Shown here in pieces: positions 50,567 through 62,800 of a stretch of DNA of 64,000 nt. The DNA lies in contig NC_134953.1 of NCBI RefSeq assembly GCF_965638725.1, positions 35,516,854 to 35,580,853 of the forward strand. Reading direction: 5' to 3'. Origin of the DNA: Aptenodytes patagonicus (taxonomy: Eukaryota; Chordata; Aves; Sphenisciformes; Spheniscidae). The stretch's first letter is position 1; each line of letters opens with the position of its first letter. The notes beneath the pieces were generated by a model. It was given only the letters and a program-made list of their open reading frames with translations. It did not search any database and was not told where the DNA came from. Both the position numbers and the translations under genes were made by a program.

Positions 50567-50754
50567 CTCTAACCCCTGCAATCTGAGTGAAAGTCAAAAT
50601 TGGACATGATTTTATTTAAGGTTTGGTTACTTTTCAAGGCTAAAACTCAGACTGCTCCTGAGGGTGGGCATGGTCCTTTTCATTCTGTATTTGGGCTGCT
50701 TCCACCTGTTTTGCAGGAGTTTGTTTCTATCTTTGATTTATTTTCTCTGCTGCG

Positions 50755-50905
50755 GTGTATTGTCCTTATTCTTTCACCTCCCCTCTCATTCACGTCTCTC
50801 TCTTTACTCTCTATTGTCCAACCTTTTCAGCTCTCTTCTCTCTCTTCCCCCTCCTGCCTTTCCTCTTCCTTGGTAGTTCCTTTTCCTTCCCCCTTATCTC
50901 AGCAT
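50755..50905. repeat. Pyrimidine-rich tract
   Basis: About 150 bp is dominated by C and T on the + strand (CTCCCCTCTC, CTCTCTCTTTACTCTC, CTTCCCCCTCCTGCC). It is not a simple tandem repeat. Such tracts can adopt triplex structure and often mutate in length. Confidence 0.5.
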
Positions 50906-52078
50906 TGCTGCCAACAGCTATATTTGGAATAGAGTGGGAACAAGCTATTCTTGTGACTTTACTTTGAAATAACTGAGAGGAGCAGATGATTTTCTTTGAA
51001 CAAATAGAGGATACATTGAGGAGAAGGCAGGCTAGTAAAGTCAAAATGACATTGTTAGGGAATACCTGCCCAGCAGGTTTGTCTTTCCCAACTCTCAGGA
51101 TAACTTAACCAGCTATTAGTTCTTGTTTGCTCTGTTTTAGCTTTAAATCCTCCTTTTGTGCAAAATTCCTCTCTCCAGGTTAGTAACCCGAGGTCCTAAC
51201 AAGGCCTAGTTCATCACCACAATGTCTGGGCACTCACACATCAAGGGGAATGACTGCCACCTAAAATCTCAGACGCCAGAATTAGCTGAAACAGGATATA
51301 TACTTGTTTAACACTTGAACTCAATGCCGTTGTATTTTCTGGTGTAGTCACAGGATACTGTTATAGAGCCCCACTTTTATGGGCTCGCACAGAAATATGC
51401 TGGGAGGAACAATTTCCTATCAAGCAACATGATTTCTCCATGTCCTCTCACATTAACTCCTTCTCATCACCACCTGTTCCTCATCACCCCTGCCATTTAA
51501 ACTGCTGTAAGTAATACATTAACAAAGCCAGCGAGAACCAGAGCTACATGAACAGGACAGCACAGAACGTATTTCTCCCTATCCTCCATATTTCTGTGAT
51601 TATACGATTAACTCCCACATTGGCAAACCAAACAAGAAATGAGGCCAAATGAGAAATTCAGCATCATGGCTTAGCGTTTTGTGCCTGTGCCAGAAGACCC
51701 AAGTCTATTTGTCTGCTCCCAAGTGAAGCTGGTTCTATTAAAACCGTACTGCTGTACATGTGTTTGTGTGTGAAACTGCTTCATACAGGGAAAGATACAT
51801 TAAATTATATGCAGAAAGATGCAGGGACAAGATCTTTCCTTACAAGTTAAACATTCAAAGGAGAGATGGCTGCTAAACATTAAACGAGAATCTAGAAGTA
51901 AATGATTCTTCCATCCATCGATGACTTCCTGGGATTTTATAAACCAGCTAACACAAATGGTCATGCTGACATGGGGCTTCCACACTTGTCTCTGCAATAA
52001 TTGTTAATATGTCCAGTTTGCCAACAGAATACATGTCAATACCAATGTCTTAGGAGGGCAAGGCTGACGGAGCTCTAA

Positions 52079-52111
52079 TGTTTTTCTATTGGAGCATCTA
52101 ATAGAAAAACA
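52079..52111. repeat. Perfect 12-bp hairpin with 9-nt loop
   Basis: TGTTTTTCTATT at 52,079-52,090 pairs exactly with AATAGAAAAACA at 52,100-52,111 around the loop GGAGCATCT. Upstream CTAAT and loop-proximal CTAAT also repeat. It has no gene context, so a template-switch origin is the simplest reading. Confidence 0.7.
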
Positions 52112-55100
52112 GATCAGTCTTCAAGCAAACAGACTCTTTTCCATGTCCACACTACTACTATCACTGCCACCACACATCTTGAATGTGCCATACCAAACAG
52201 AGGCTAAGCAAAGTGAAAAAGGAATGATTCAGGCTAAGAAGTGACATCTACTTTCAGCACTACCACTAATCCACAACAGAAACTGCCAAGTGTCTCTTTG
52301 GGCTTCTGTCCCTTAAAACTGAGCACAAGGGAATTTGGTGTATGCTGCAGACATAACAATATAATAACATTTCATACTGAATTAAATGCAAGTGCAATGG
52401 CTGAGCGTATTTCATCAGTATCAGATGAGTTTTTGCAATTTTGTGCTGCCATAGAAAGCGAATATATTTTATTTTATTTATGTGTTCCCAACCTCAGGTC
52501 AACAGACAAATGAACTTTGATGTATTTGGAGAACACTGCTAAATCCATGGTGAACTCAGAGAGGATTTAGCCGTCCTCTGTTACCTCTCGTCCCCTGCCC
52601 CATCCTCACCATGCTGGCAACTTGCAGCTTTCCTCTCAGCCTCCTTGACTCCACATGCTCAGTACAGCTGAATAACACATCTGAAAAATAATCTTTAGGT
52701 TTAAGGCTCCCAGGGCACTACACAGGGCACAGACCTGGGCTAGTCTGCTGACAAGGGAGCTAGCCCACAGCTGTATGGCCACAAACAAGTCTGCACTCAC
52801 TGGCCCAGGGACCAGAAACTGCTTCCCGGGCTCTCAGGAGTGCCGATGTGCCTTTCCTTTTTATTATTGAGCAGATGCAGATGTGACTAAGGCTTGGCTG
52901 CATCTAAGCCATAACTGAACCCCACTGAGGTTTGCAAAGTAGGCTTTCCCCAACCTCCTTGGTCTGGACCAGCTGAGAAGATGAGCATTTTCTGAGCCTT
53001 TCTACCACCACTCAGGATAGAGGGAATTTTTATACCCAGAGTTAGAGTCCTTGCCCACGGTGCGTGACATGCTGGATTCAACCCTCTTTTCTGCCTGAAT
53101 GCAGCTGAGCCCATTTCTTCCACTTTGTAGGATGGCGCCCAAAACCATGTTTCAGAGTTACTCTGGGGCCTGCCGTGTCTTTCTGATGCAGACTTTGAGC
53201 TTTATGTGAAGTGAGCCAGCTGGACTGGCTCCACAGCGGAGGTGAGGGTACCTGCCTGGAGAAGGGCCGAGATCCAGTAGGAAGACACAGCTGGTGTCCC
53301 AATTTCCACACTCTAGGTTCAAGCAGGTCGCGAGGAGCTGACAGGCTGTGCATCTGGAGGAGGGTTAATGAGAAAACTTTAAGTGCTGCGTTACAAGTAT
53401 CAATTTGCAGTTAGAGCCACAACCTGCAAGTACTTTCCAGGCATTCAAGGAGGGACAATGACTCTTGCCATAACCCACAAAGGACGTGGGAAGAAAAGAT
53501 ATGAAGAAAAAGCAGCACCAAACAGATGATGTTTTTCACTTTTATCCATAAGAAATATCAAAGAACAGGAAGTATTCATCCTGTGATGTACAACACACCT
53601 TCCTTAAAGCTAGGCTGAATAATCATCATACCATAAACCCCGTCCTGTGATTCAGGACAGTGCTTGTGCTGGAGCACACTAAAAACACCAGGCCTGCAGC
53701 ATGCCCAGAGAGGCTGACCAGAGCTGCCGTGGACTTTGCAGGCTTTCTGATAAGCACACTTATTGTAACACAATTTAAAGTTGACAACGGGTCTAAAAAC
53801 ACACACAATGTCAGAGAAGGAATGAAATGTTGCTTCCCTCTCTCCCCCCCGACCTCATTACAGGCTAAGGAAAAATAATGTATGGAGAATAATACTTCAC
53901 CATCTAAAGAGTTTTTCTGGTTTCTAAATCTAGTGAAGAGTCATTGTATATTTTGACAGAAAAATGAATCAAAATAATAAAGTGAATACAAAATTATATT
54001 GCTGTCAATAATTTAATTTATACAAAATAGCACTGTGACATGGTAATTGTTATATATGAGGCAGCATTCAGTATAATATTTGGAGAATGCATTATAGAAA
54101 GTCAACATTTAACTACTAAAATCAACTTACATAATCAAAGCTGTCAGGGAATCTTTACAGTTTTATATTAATTTGAATGTAATTTACTATAGAGGTGTCA
54201 TTCTTAGAGGTGCTTACAATAGTTAATGATCTCTGCATTTCCATTATAAAATCATATTTTCAAAGGTTTATAACTTGGTCTTAAGAACTTTCAGCCCTCC
54301 GGCACATTTTCCTTTTCCTTACAAAAACTATGTTAGACGTTTTAAACTTTTCTCTCAGAGCAGAAAGTGTGGTTACTTTCAAAATTCATTTTGAGGACTT
54401 GCTAATTTGCTGCTTGCTACCCAGGGATCTCAGAAAAAGAAAGGTTATTCACAGTAGAAGACATTACAGTTACATTCTTTTCTTCCACTTTCCTGAATAT
54501 TTTACCCCTCAGACCATTTTTCTTGCTGAAGGCGTCTAAGCATCTTCTAATATTGCATCCAAACCTTCTCTGCATCGTTCCTTCTCTCCTTCGTATGTTG
54601 CTGCCGTTAAGCTTTCTTCCAGGTCCTTCTCCTCATCTCAGACTTTGACTCCTGGCTCTGTTCTGTGTCTTCTCACAGATGTCCATGCTTACCTTGGCAA
54701 TTGCAACTTCCACCACATCCATCAGTTAATGGGCTCTCCTGGCTGCACATTTCCTCAGCCTCACCCCTTTTTTCAAGCTGCAGCCCTAATTCACTTTTCC
54801 AACTCATTAGAAGTCCAACAATTAGTTTTGCTCTAGCAAGTACATTTCTCTCCCTGATCTTACAGGCTTGATTCATGCCAGACATTACCCATCAACCCAC
54901 CTAGACCTGCTCTGTTGGTTGTTTGGTGATTTTCAGTTTACCAGCCACAGGAACTACACAGCCCTGAGGCACTAAAGCTGTTTCCCCCTGGCCCCAGGCT
55001 TTCTGCCCAGGAGGTAGGACACTGCAAACCAATTGTCCACAAACACATGGAGGTTATTTTCATGGTTACAGGTCATTTCCAAAACCAGACTTCGAAAGGC

Positions 55101-58100
55101 AAATTGTCAACACAAAGCTATTATCCATAATAAAAGCAAAGCCAGTAATTACCTTGTCTGCTTTGGTAGACCTGCTCCAGTTCATCAGTCTAGTTTTCTC
55201 AAATCCTGCTCAGATTCACTTTTTTCATCCATGTCAGTTAGCTGTCATTTTGGATCCCCTAGCCCCTAGCTTTCTGTAACCTCAGTGTTATTAGACCAGA
55301 CATGTTTGAGCCAACATGCACAACTGTATCCAAAATCTAAATCATCACTAGCATGTAAATCTAGATTTACACGGAAGTAGTTTTGTCACTTGTCCAGGAT
55401 CTCTTTATTTTCCAGGTGAGGAGAAGAACTTTTTAAAGTATTTGTGGTGCTCTATTCTAGCCATTCTGCCTTTATATGGCCACTTTTGTCCAGTGCCAAT
55501 ACTTAGCCAAAACACTTCCTTCCCTTTTTCCATCATTGCCATTTTCCTTGTTTGAAAAAATGAATGTATTACTTTCTAATAATTCAATGATGTCACAAAT
55601 AAGATGGGAATCTCCTTTCCCATATGCACACAGAGAACAGATCTGTAGTTTCAGACAAAAAAATCTGTTGTTTACACATCACTTTACTGGAGCTGGAAAG
55701 AAAAACTATTTCACAGGCATGATGTTTTGATGATGGACTTGATTCAAGAAAAATGTGGTCATATTTAGACTGGATGGAACTGGTGACTGACTCAGCGAGA
55801 TGGCTTAACTCTGTAACTAGGGCAGATAACAATGAGAAAGACAACACTAGGAGCATTCTGTTTGATACTTCAGATTCATAATTTAGTGGTACAAAGGAAC
55901 TCTAGAAATCACTTTTTTTCCCCAGTGGAGATTCAGCTGGACACAAGCAGTGTGAGTGTCTGGATAAATCATATTCTATAGAAGCATTTGACACACTTCA
56001 GATCTTTATTCTGGTTTTGAAAAAAAATACTAGAAGACTGGCTGTAGCAAGGACTACTGGCTGAAGGTTTGCGGATGTTATTTCATCATTCTGTGTGCTG
56101 AGAAAACAGAACTAGAAAATGAAACTTTAAAATTGCCAGAGAAGTCAGGGACTGTATGGATCTCTCCTCCTGCAGAATGAATGGGACCTGACAGGCACAG
56201 GACCCTAGAGGATGTTCTTCCAGACTGGATGACGATTCTTGCATTTTCACTGTTCCTCACAGAAAAATCTACCAGACCGGTTTATCTCCATTCAATATTT
56301 TTACTCCTTGGATCTCAACGAAGAGGTTTTCCTCTGAGGTAGGTAGTGCTGCCCGCTCTCCCGAGGTTGACGCCCACTTCATTCAAGTATTCCTAGTGCA
56401 GCAGGGATGTTAGTGGCTACTGGCTTGCAGCCAACATCCCACACATTTCCTCCGCAGCAAAAATGCCTTAATTCTGACCCACTGCCTTTCAAGTAGATAG
56501 TGAAAAAAAATCAGTCACAAAGAGCTTTGCTTTTATCTGTATTTCTCCTTCAGAAAGATCTGAAAAAAACATCAGACATTGTCCTTTTCTTTTCTTTTTC
56601 AAGGTCCATCGTCAGCAAGGGCGAGGTTTGGTGCTGCTGTTAGAGCTTGAGCCCAAAAAGAAGCTGAAGGCATTCAGACAGTGGTGCTTACAGATTTGGG
56701 TAAAGGGAGTTTGGAAGCAGGGTAACTGCGGAGGGGGTGGACCACATTGCCTGCCATTGTGCCAGCAGACGCATCCAGCGCTTCTCCTACTCAGCAGCTC
56801 TTCTGCACACCATTCCTTCTGAATCAGTTCAACCATCACCTACTGTAGGAGCTTGTGTTTTTTCAGGCAGGGCACTGAAAAAAGATCAGAAGGGACAGTA
56901 ACTTTTGGCTCCCAGCTGAAGTTTTCCATCCTCAGCACAGATATGAAGAACACTGCTGATGTTACCCGATAACTGCGGGGCGGTATGTTCCAAGCCCAGC
57001 GTCTGAATGGGCAAGAAGAAAATGTACACGCTTACAAACTGGGCATGTTACAGGCCTGGCACGGCCGCCACTAATGAATTTGAGTTGTGAAAATTATGCA
57101 ACACACACGTATTCTTACACCCACAAAAGCCAAACACATACATGGTTTTAAGACCAGTGCATGGAAAAAAGGGTGTAGTGGAACAAAGCTGTCCATTTCA
57201 TAACTCCATTGCACACAACCCTAAGGGAAAACAGCATAGACAAACAGGTCTTATATTTGTTCATCTAGTCAAGCAGAGGTGAGGAGAGGTACGGTGATGT
57301 TCACAGGGGAATGTGGAGCCCAGGATTACAATCTGATATACTAGGAGGGCTAGAATCAGAAGCCAGGGAGAAGAAAAGGGTTGGCAAACCATTTAGTTGA
57401 TTTCCAATGGTGCTGTCAGGATGAAAAAAAGATAAACTACCCTCCAAATTAACAAGTGATGTAGTCAGAAGTATTGGAGGGAAGAGGTTAAGAAATAAAT
57501 ATAAATCAAAAAGGTATAGGGAAAGAAACCCCCAAAGACAACAACAATCTGGGAAAAATCACCAACAAGTGCAAAGCAGATGGCAAAATCTTGTGATACA
57601 GGTAGAAAGATAGCCTACTTCATTCAGTAGAACAAGAAAGTCTGGATGACTAGAAATAAGAAAGATAACGAAAATGGAAAGAAAGGAATTAATTAAAGAA
57701 ACCATTACACTGACCTTGCATAAATAAAGTTTCAAAGATTGCACACATGCTAATCTGAGGAGCGGGATGGCTAGAAGTTTGGAGACAATTAAAAAATTTC
57801 ACTTCTTGATAGCAGGGATAAAGGTAGAATTTGAATGGAGATTAGATGTATTTGGTACTGTTCCAGCTGATTATGATCTTGGAAAAATTACATGGAAACC
57901 GATGTTGCAATATACTGAATTTAAGGAGAATTGCAAAATGTACAGATGAACTCGAGGAACAAAACTAAAATAGTAAGAAGAACATAGGTTAAAATACAAG
58001 CTGTAGAAAACTGACAGCAGGAATGATTTCAGAAAAAAAGAGGATAGATAAATTGGGTAAAACAGAGGAAAAGGCTGGCACCCATCATTGCCATGACACT

Positions 58101-59313
58101 TGCATTACATCTCACTTCCAAGTGCAGAGTCCAATTTGGGAGAAGGCAAGTAGCAGAATATACTCTTTATAGGGAAAAAAAGGCTTCTTTCTTTTGCAAG
58201 TTCCTGTCTCAGTAGCCATTTTATGGGGCTGCCAATCATGGCAAATCAACTGAAAAGCCAGATCATTTTCTAAAGCATCTACCTTCCTAGAGAAAGATTT
58301 TAAAGTTGACTGTGTACAATCCAGCTGCTGCTTTTAATCTTTCCTTCACAACAGTAGTTGTTTTATTACTTTGACAGTCATTTTTAGCCCATGAATAGTA
58401 CCACAGTCCTTGTAAGATAGGGAAATTCTTTTGATCTACAATTTCATAAGGTTTAGCAATGGACAAAGGATTTTTCTAGTATACTTGATCACACACTTGC
58501 TGAAGTTTAGGCTTAGAGCCAATAAAAAAGGCACTGAGCTACCCATTTGGAGAAACACAAAAATCCTTTCTGCTGAATAATGACTGCCAGAAAAAAATTA
58601 ATTTATTATAAAAATACTACCTATTAATAGAAGATTACAAACAAGATTACTCTTGAAATAACTTTGATACATTGCCAAAATCACTTTTAACTTTCACACT
58701 GTTTTCATATAGTACAATCTAGAGGATAGAAAATACGGATGCAAGATAAGCGTTGCATATAAGCACAAAAAAGGCAGGCATTTCAAGCTGTCTGTAATAA
58801 CTAAGAGAAACTGGGAGAAGACTCAGGCAGACACAGAGCAGTTTCCCAACATAATGGCTTGTTCTATTTGCTCTACAAATAAGAACTGTATGTTTTGTGC
58901 AATCTGAAATACTGTATGAAGTCTAAAATAAATTTCCAAACAAGAATAAAAAGCCATTCATCAACCATTTTGAGTGAAAAAGTAATTTAAAATTATCAAA
59001 TCTGTAATTTTTATTAGCACAGGCTGCAGTACTTTGAGCACTTACACATATGTTTAACTTCACACACATGTGCATCCCATTTTCTTGTCCTATTCACACT
59101 GGAACCCATTCTATTTTTCCTTATGTATAAGGAATTAAAACAGAAGACCTTCGTGATATTAAAGTGTAAGGACAATGTTTCTAGGGCAGCTATCAATTTA
59201 GCAGCTAGTATGAGTTAGCTATGAGTACATATCTAACAATGGGGAATATTTAGATAAGTAGCTGAACTGAAGTCTAGCTTCTTTGAGTTCTTTCTAAAAC
59301 AGAAGTGCAGCAG

Positions 59314-59371
59314 TGGGTGTGTGTGTATATATATACACTTTTTTTTTTATATATATATATATATATATAAA
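59314..59371. repeat. (TG)n/(TA)n microsatellite with T-run
   Basis: GTGTGTGTGT passes into TATATATATA, then a T10 run, then a longer (TA)n ending directly at the CR1 start. A shorter TATATAT also follows the CR1 at 59,853. The CR1 therefore appears to have inserted in a pre-existing TA repeat. Confidence 0.85.
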
Positions 59372-59854
59372 GAAGGACGTTGAGGTGCTGGAGCGTGTCC
59401 AGAGAAGGGCAACGAGGCTGGTGAGGGGTCTGGAGAACAAGTCTTATGAGGAGCGGCTGAGGGAACTGGGGTTGTTCAGCCTGGAAAAAAGGAGGCTGAG
59501 GGGAGACCTCATCGCTCTCTACAACTACCTGAAAGGAGGTTGTAGCGAGGTGGGTGTCGGTCTCTTCTCCCAAATAACTAGCGATAGGACGAGAGGAAAT
59601 GGCCTCAAGTTGCGGCAGGGGAGGTTTAGATTGGATGTAAGGAAAAATTTCTTTACTGAAAGAGTGGTGAAACATTGGAACAGGCTGCCCAGGGAAGTGG
59701 TGGAGTCCCCATCCCTGGAGGTATTTAAAAGACGTGTAGATGAGGCGCTTAGGGACATGGTTTAGTGGGCATGGTGGTGTTGGGTTGACGGTTGGACTCG
59801 ATGATCTTAGAGGTCTTTTCCAACCTCAATGATTCTATGATTCTATGATTCTAT
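59372..59854 (+). mobile_element. 5'-truncated CR1 non-LTR retrotransposon
   Basis: About 480 bp matches the 3' end of an avian CR1 LINE. It begins inside the ORF2 3' part (GGTGCTGGAGCGTGTCCAGA) and continues through GGCTGCCCAGGGAAGTGGTG. The short 3'UTR (TTGGACTCGATGATCTTAGA, then TCTTTTCCAACCT) ends in ATTCTATG repeats, the CR1 hallmark. 5' truncation is typical of target-primed reverse transcription. The element sits between TA repeats, so a target-site duplication is masked. The reading frame is undamaged, pointing to a relatively young copy. It is the only clear CR1 in the window. Confidence 0.95.
59376..59765 (+). pseudogene. CR1 ORF2 C-terminal fragment (reverse transcriptase protein tail)
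   Basis: The 129-codon remnant encodes the C-terminal end of the CR1 ORF2 polyprotein, downstream of the reverse-transcriptase catalytic core. It starts [20 protein letters not shown], contains [20 protein letters not shown] and [18 protein letters not shown], and ends at the natural stop after LRDMV. No catalytic motif or endonuclease domain remains, so it cannot move itself. The frame is free of stops and frameshifts. By chance the upstream TA repeat is also open in this frame, but that part is not protein sequence. Confidence 0.9.
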
Positions 59855-59859
59855 ATATA

Positions 59860-62800
59860 TTAGTAACTGAACTGATGAAGCCTGGATTGAGTTTCCTTTG
59901 AAAACTGTAAGTCCATTGGCATTGCCAATTTCCATAAACACATTCCTTTCTAAAAATCTACACCAAGCTTAAAATCTAAACAGAGTAAAAAGAAACAATT
60001 CTCTTTTTAGCTGGGTGCAGTTAGAAATCAGTCTTTTTGATACTTAAATGAGATTGGTCAGAAGGAAATCAAAGGATGATTAAAGGAAGAACAGGAATTC
60101 CTCCCCCACCCCCTGCACTGTTCAATTGTTCACATATCTGTAGTATTTCTTAAATAAGTCTATTTCAGAAGAAAAAAAAATTGGATTTCATACCTTTTGC
60201 CAGACAGCTTTTGTTTATAATATCTTGAAATTTCCACAGAATTCCCCAAAATCACATTTTCTGGCAAAATACCAGCCTGACTCCTACAGTCTAACATTCA
60301 CAACACAAATATTTCGCTTCAGTATTTTCAGATAAACCACTGCCCTTTGGTTTCATTACATTCTCTTGACAAAATACTGAGATGTCTCTGTGCAATTATT
60401 AAAAAAAACAGAAGTCCTCCACAAACAGTCAAAACTGACCCCGGTATCACTGACCTCAAGAAATCAGCTCTTAGTGCAAGCAGAGATCTTCACCTCTGTT
60501 TTTCCAGTTTTCCAGATCTCTAAATTAAAGACTTTTTAAAGGCTCATCCTTGCCCTAAACACTTAGTTATATTTTCAGCCCCACTGTTTTGAGATAATGC
60601 ACATCTCTGAGTTCTGCATATGCAAGATTTTTCTTTCCATTCTTTCCTCCAGATTAGGAAGACTCAGAGGAAAGAATTTGGCCTCTGTTGTTTGTTAATT
60701 ATGTTCAGAAGTTCCTACAGAACATCAACCTCTTGCATCAGACCATGGACTTACGACCTCCCCAGCATTTGCCCACTCAGCCCTGTTAACTGAGTTATCC
60801 CCTGCCCTTATTGACTCTTGGACTTTCCCTTTGAGACCTCAGTCCACTAAAGAGGGAAAGATGGACTTACTGCAGGAAACACAGCCCCATGTTTCTGCAT
60901 CCTTCCTGCCACATCTTGCAAAGTGCTTAAGACAATACATTGTGCAATAAAAATGAATGAAAATTTGAAAGCACAATTAGAGTTGTGCTCTGATAATCCA
61001 TGCAAACTGCAGTTCATGTAGGTGTCCTCTTCTCTGAGTACTGTAAATAACTAAAAAGAGGTCTGGCTCCAAAGCCTGCTGAAGCCTGGAGCAATTGCCC
61101 CCCACAAAGTAAGATGCAGCTGAGGACTGTTCCCAGCACAGCAGTGCCTGGGGAGTTCCTGCTAACCCAGACTGCCACCGGCTGCCACCGTGCAGCTGAT
61201 AAGCAGATCATTGCATGTACAAAGCAGCAGCTCCACAAGGCCTGCAGGAACTTTGTGCAAATGGGACTGGTTAAGCTTCAGGGTGCAGAGACTACCCCAC
61301 CAGGACCATTCTGTTGTCTATAGTCGTGTTTATTTAACTGATGATTTACGTCTGCAAAAGCATCAACTTCTCAACAAATTATTCATCAAAAGACTAGCTC
61401 CACGCTTTCTGATTTCCAACACTGACTTTCAGGATATTTCATCTAATAAATCTGAAGTAGGTATGAATAAACAAACATGGCATTATACTAAGCTTATTAA
61501 TTATGCACCAAGCTACACAGTGTTAGAAGTACACACAATACTGGGAGCTCATGGAAGATGAATCTGCAAAAGGGAAAGATTATCATCTACATGATCAGAA
61601 ACCTCACTTTTAGCTTCACCAGTTTTGGGTGTTTTGGCTAAAAATGGATTAATAATTTCTGAGTTGTGATTGACTGATTTAGCATATGATATCTCTACAT
61701 GATACAGTATATGATACACACTGTACCTAAGAACAATCAGACTAAAGTCTTTGTAGTGCGGTGTTCTGTCTCTGTTCATTTGTAAAATACAGCTATTCCT
61801 CCATCATTCTGTGTGGGACCAGAGAAACAATACAGAGCTTTTCACCTTGGAAGGGGAAGAAAGAGAGAAAGAGAAAAGGAAGTTCCCTTCTCAACAAGGA
61901 ATAAAGGGCCCGATCTCTTGGCATCAATGCACTGAGTCAGACCGTCTCTTGTAGAAGGAGACAAATGTTGCCTTCTGAATTACAGTCCCATTGAAGCTTT
62001 TCTGCATAGCAGAGCAAATCATAAACACAAGGCCCTCATTAGCAGATAAAGCTTTCCCAAAAACAGAATAGGGACTGGGAAATCATTTGATTCCTAGACA
62101 CTCAGAGTTTCAGCCATTGGCCCCAAGACAAAAGGAAGGAAGAGGCCAAGAGATCTGGCACTAAGCTGTGCTTGTAAGGGCCCTCCTGCAAAACCTCTTT
62201 CAGGCACTTGCAGGACAGTATCTGCTTTCGTTCAGGCTCAGCACCCTTACAACTCCTCACCTTCCTCCTTGATGTGACAGTGACTTCTGCAGCAATCACA
62301 TTCCCCCACCTCCTTCTGGGGATGCTTGTTTTCTCCTGGCTTCATTTACCTTATCTGAAGTATCAGCCAATATCCAGCACTGCTGTATCAAGGGGTATGT
62401 TGCAAAATGCAGTTCAATGTTCTCTCAGTTTCATGGTACTCTAAGAAAGAAATTATGCTGGTGTAAAAAAAGGGTTTAAATAACCAAAGGAGGACTCCCA
62501 TAGCCAATAACACCCTTGCACCTCATTTCTCTGTCATTCTCCCAGCAATTGGTCCTGGTCAGGGTGTTGCAGCATCATTCCAACAGTTGGCATGAGCACT
62601 GTCAATTCCCCTTCCTCCCAGTTCCCACCTTCTCCCTCAAATCGGAAACTGCTTTGTATTATTGGAGACAAGGAAGCATCCTCCCCTGGTAACAGATGCA
62701 ATATATATAAGGAAAAGGATGAAAAATCAAAAATAAGCCTGTAGCATTTGTATAGGAGATATATATATATATAAAATTTGTATGGATCTACCTGTTATCC

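Larger units (their letters stand above)
45550..59312. other. Gene-free DNA upstream of EGR2
   Basis: No coding exon or RNA gene is supported over about 13.8 kb. An A-run lies at 49,475-49,489, a pyrimidine-rich tract at 50,755-50,905, and a perfect hairpin at 52,079-52,111. At 50,522-50,566 GGGCCAGATCTTCAAGCGGT followed by ATAAATTAGCATAAG looks like the ancient palindromic repeat family. A GC-richer patch at 49,040-49,170 is too short to call an island. EGR2 hindbrain enhancers in vertebrates lie upstream, but mostly further away than this. Confidence 0.5.

Noticed and set aside
57280-57400. Possible third MIR-like fragment
   Set aside because: A few MIR-like words occur (GAGGAGAGGT, GGAGCCCAGGATT) but spacing and order are poor, so it was not called.
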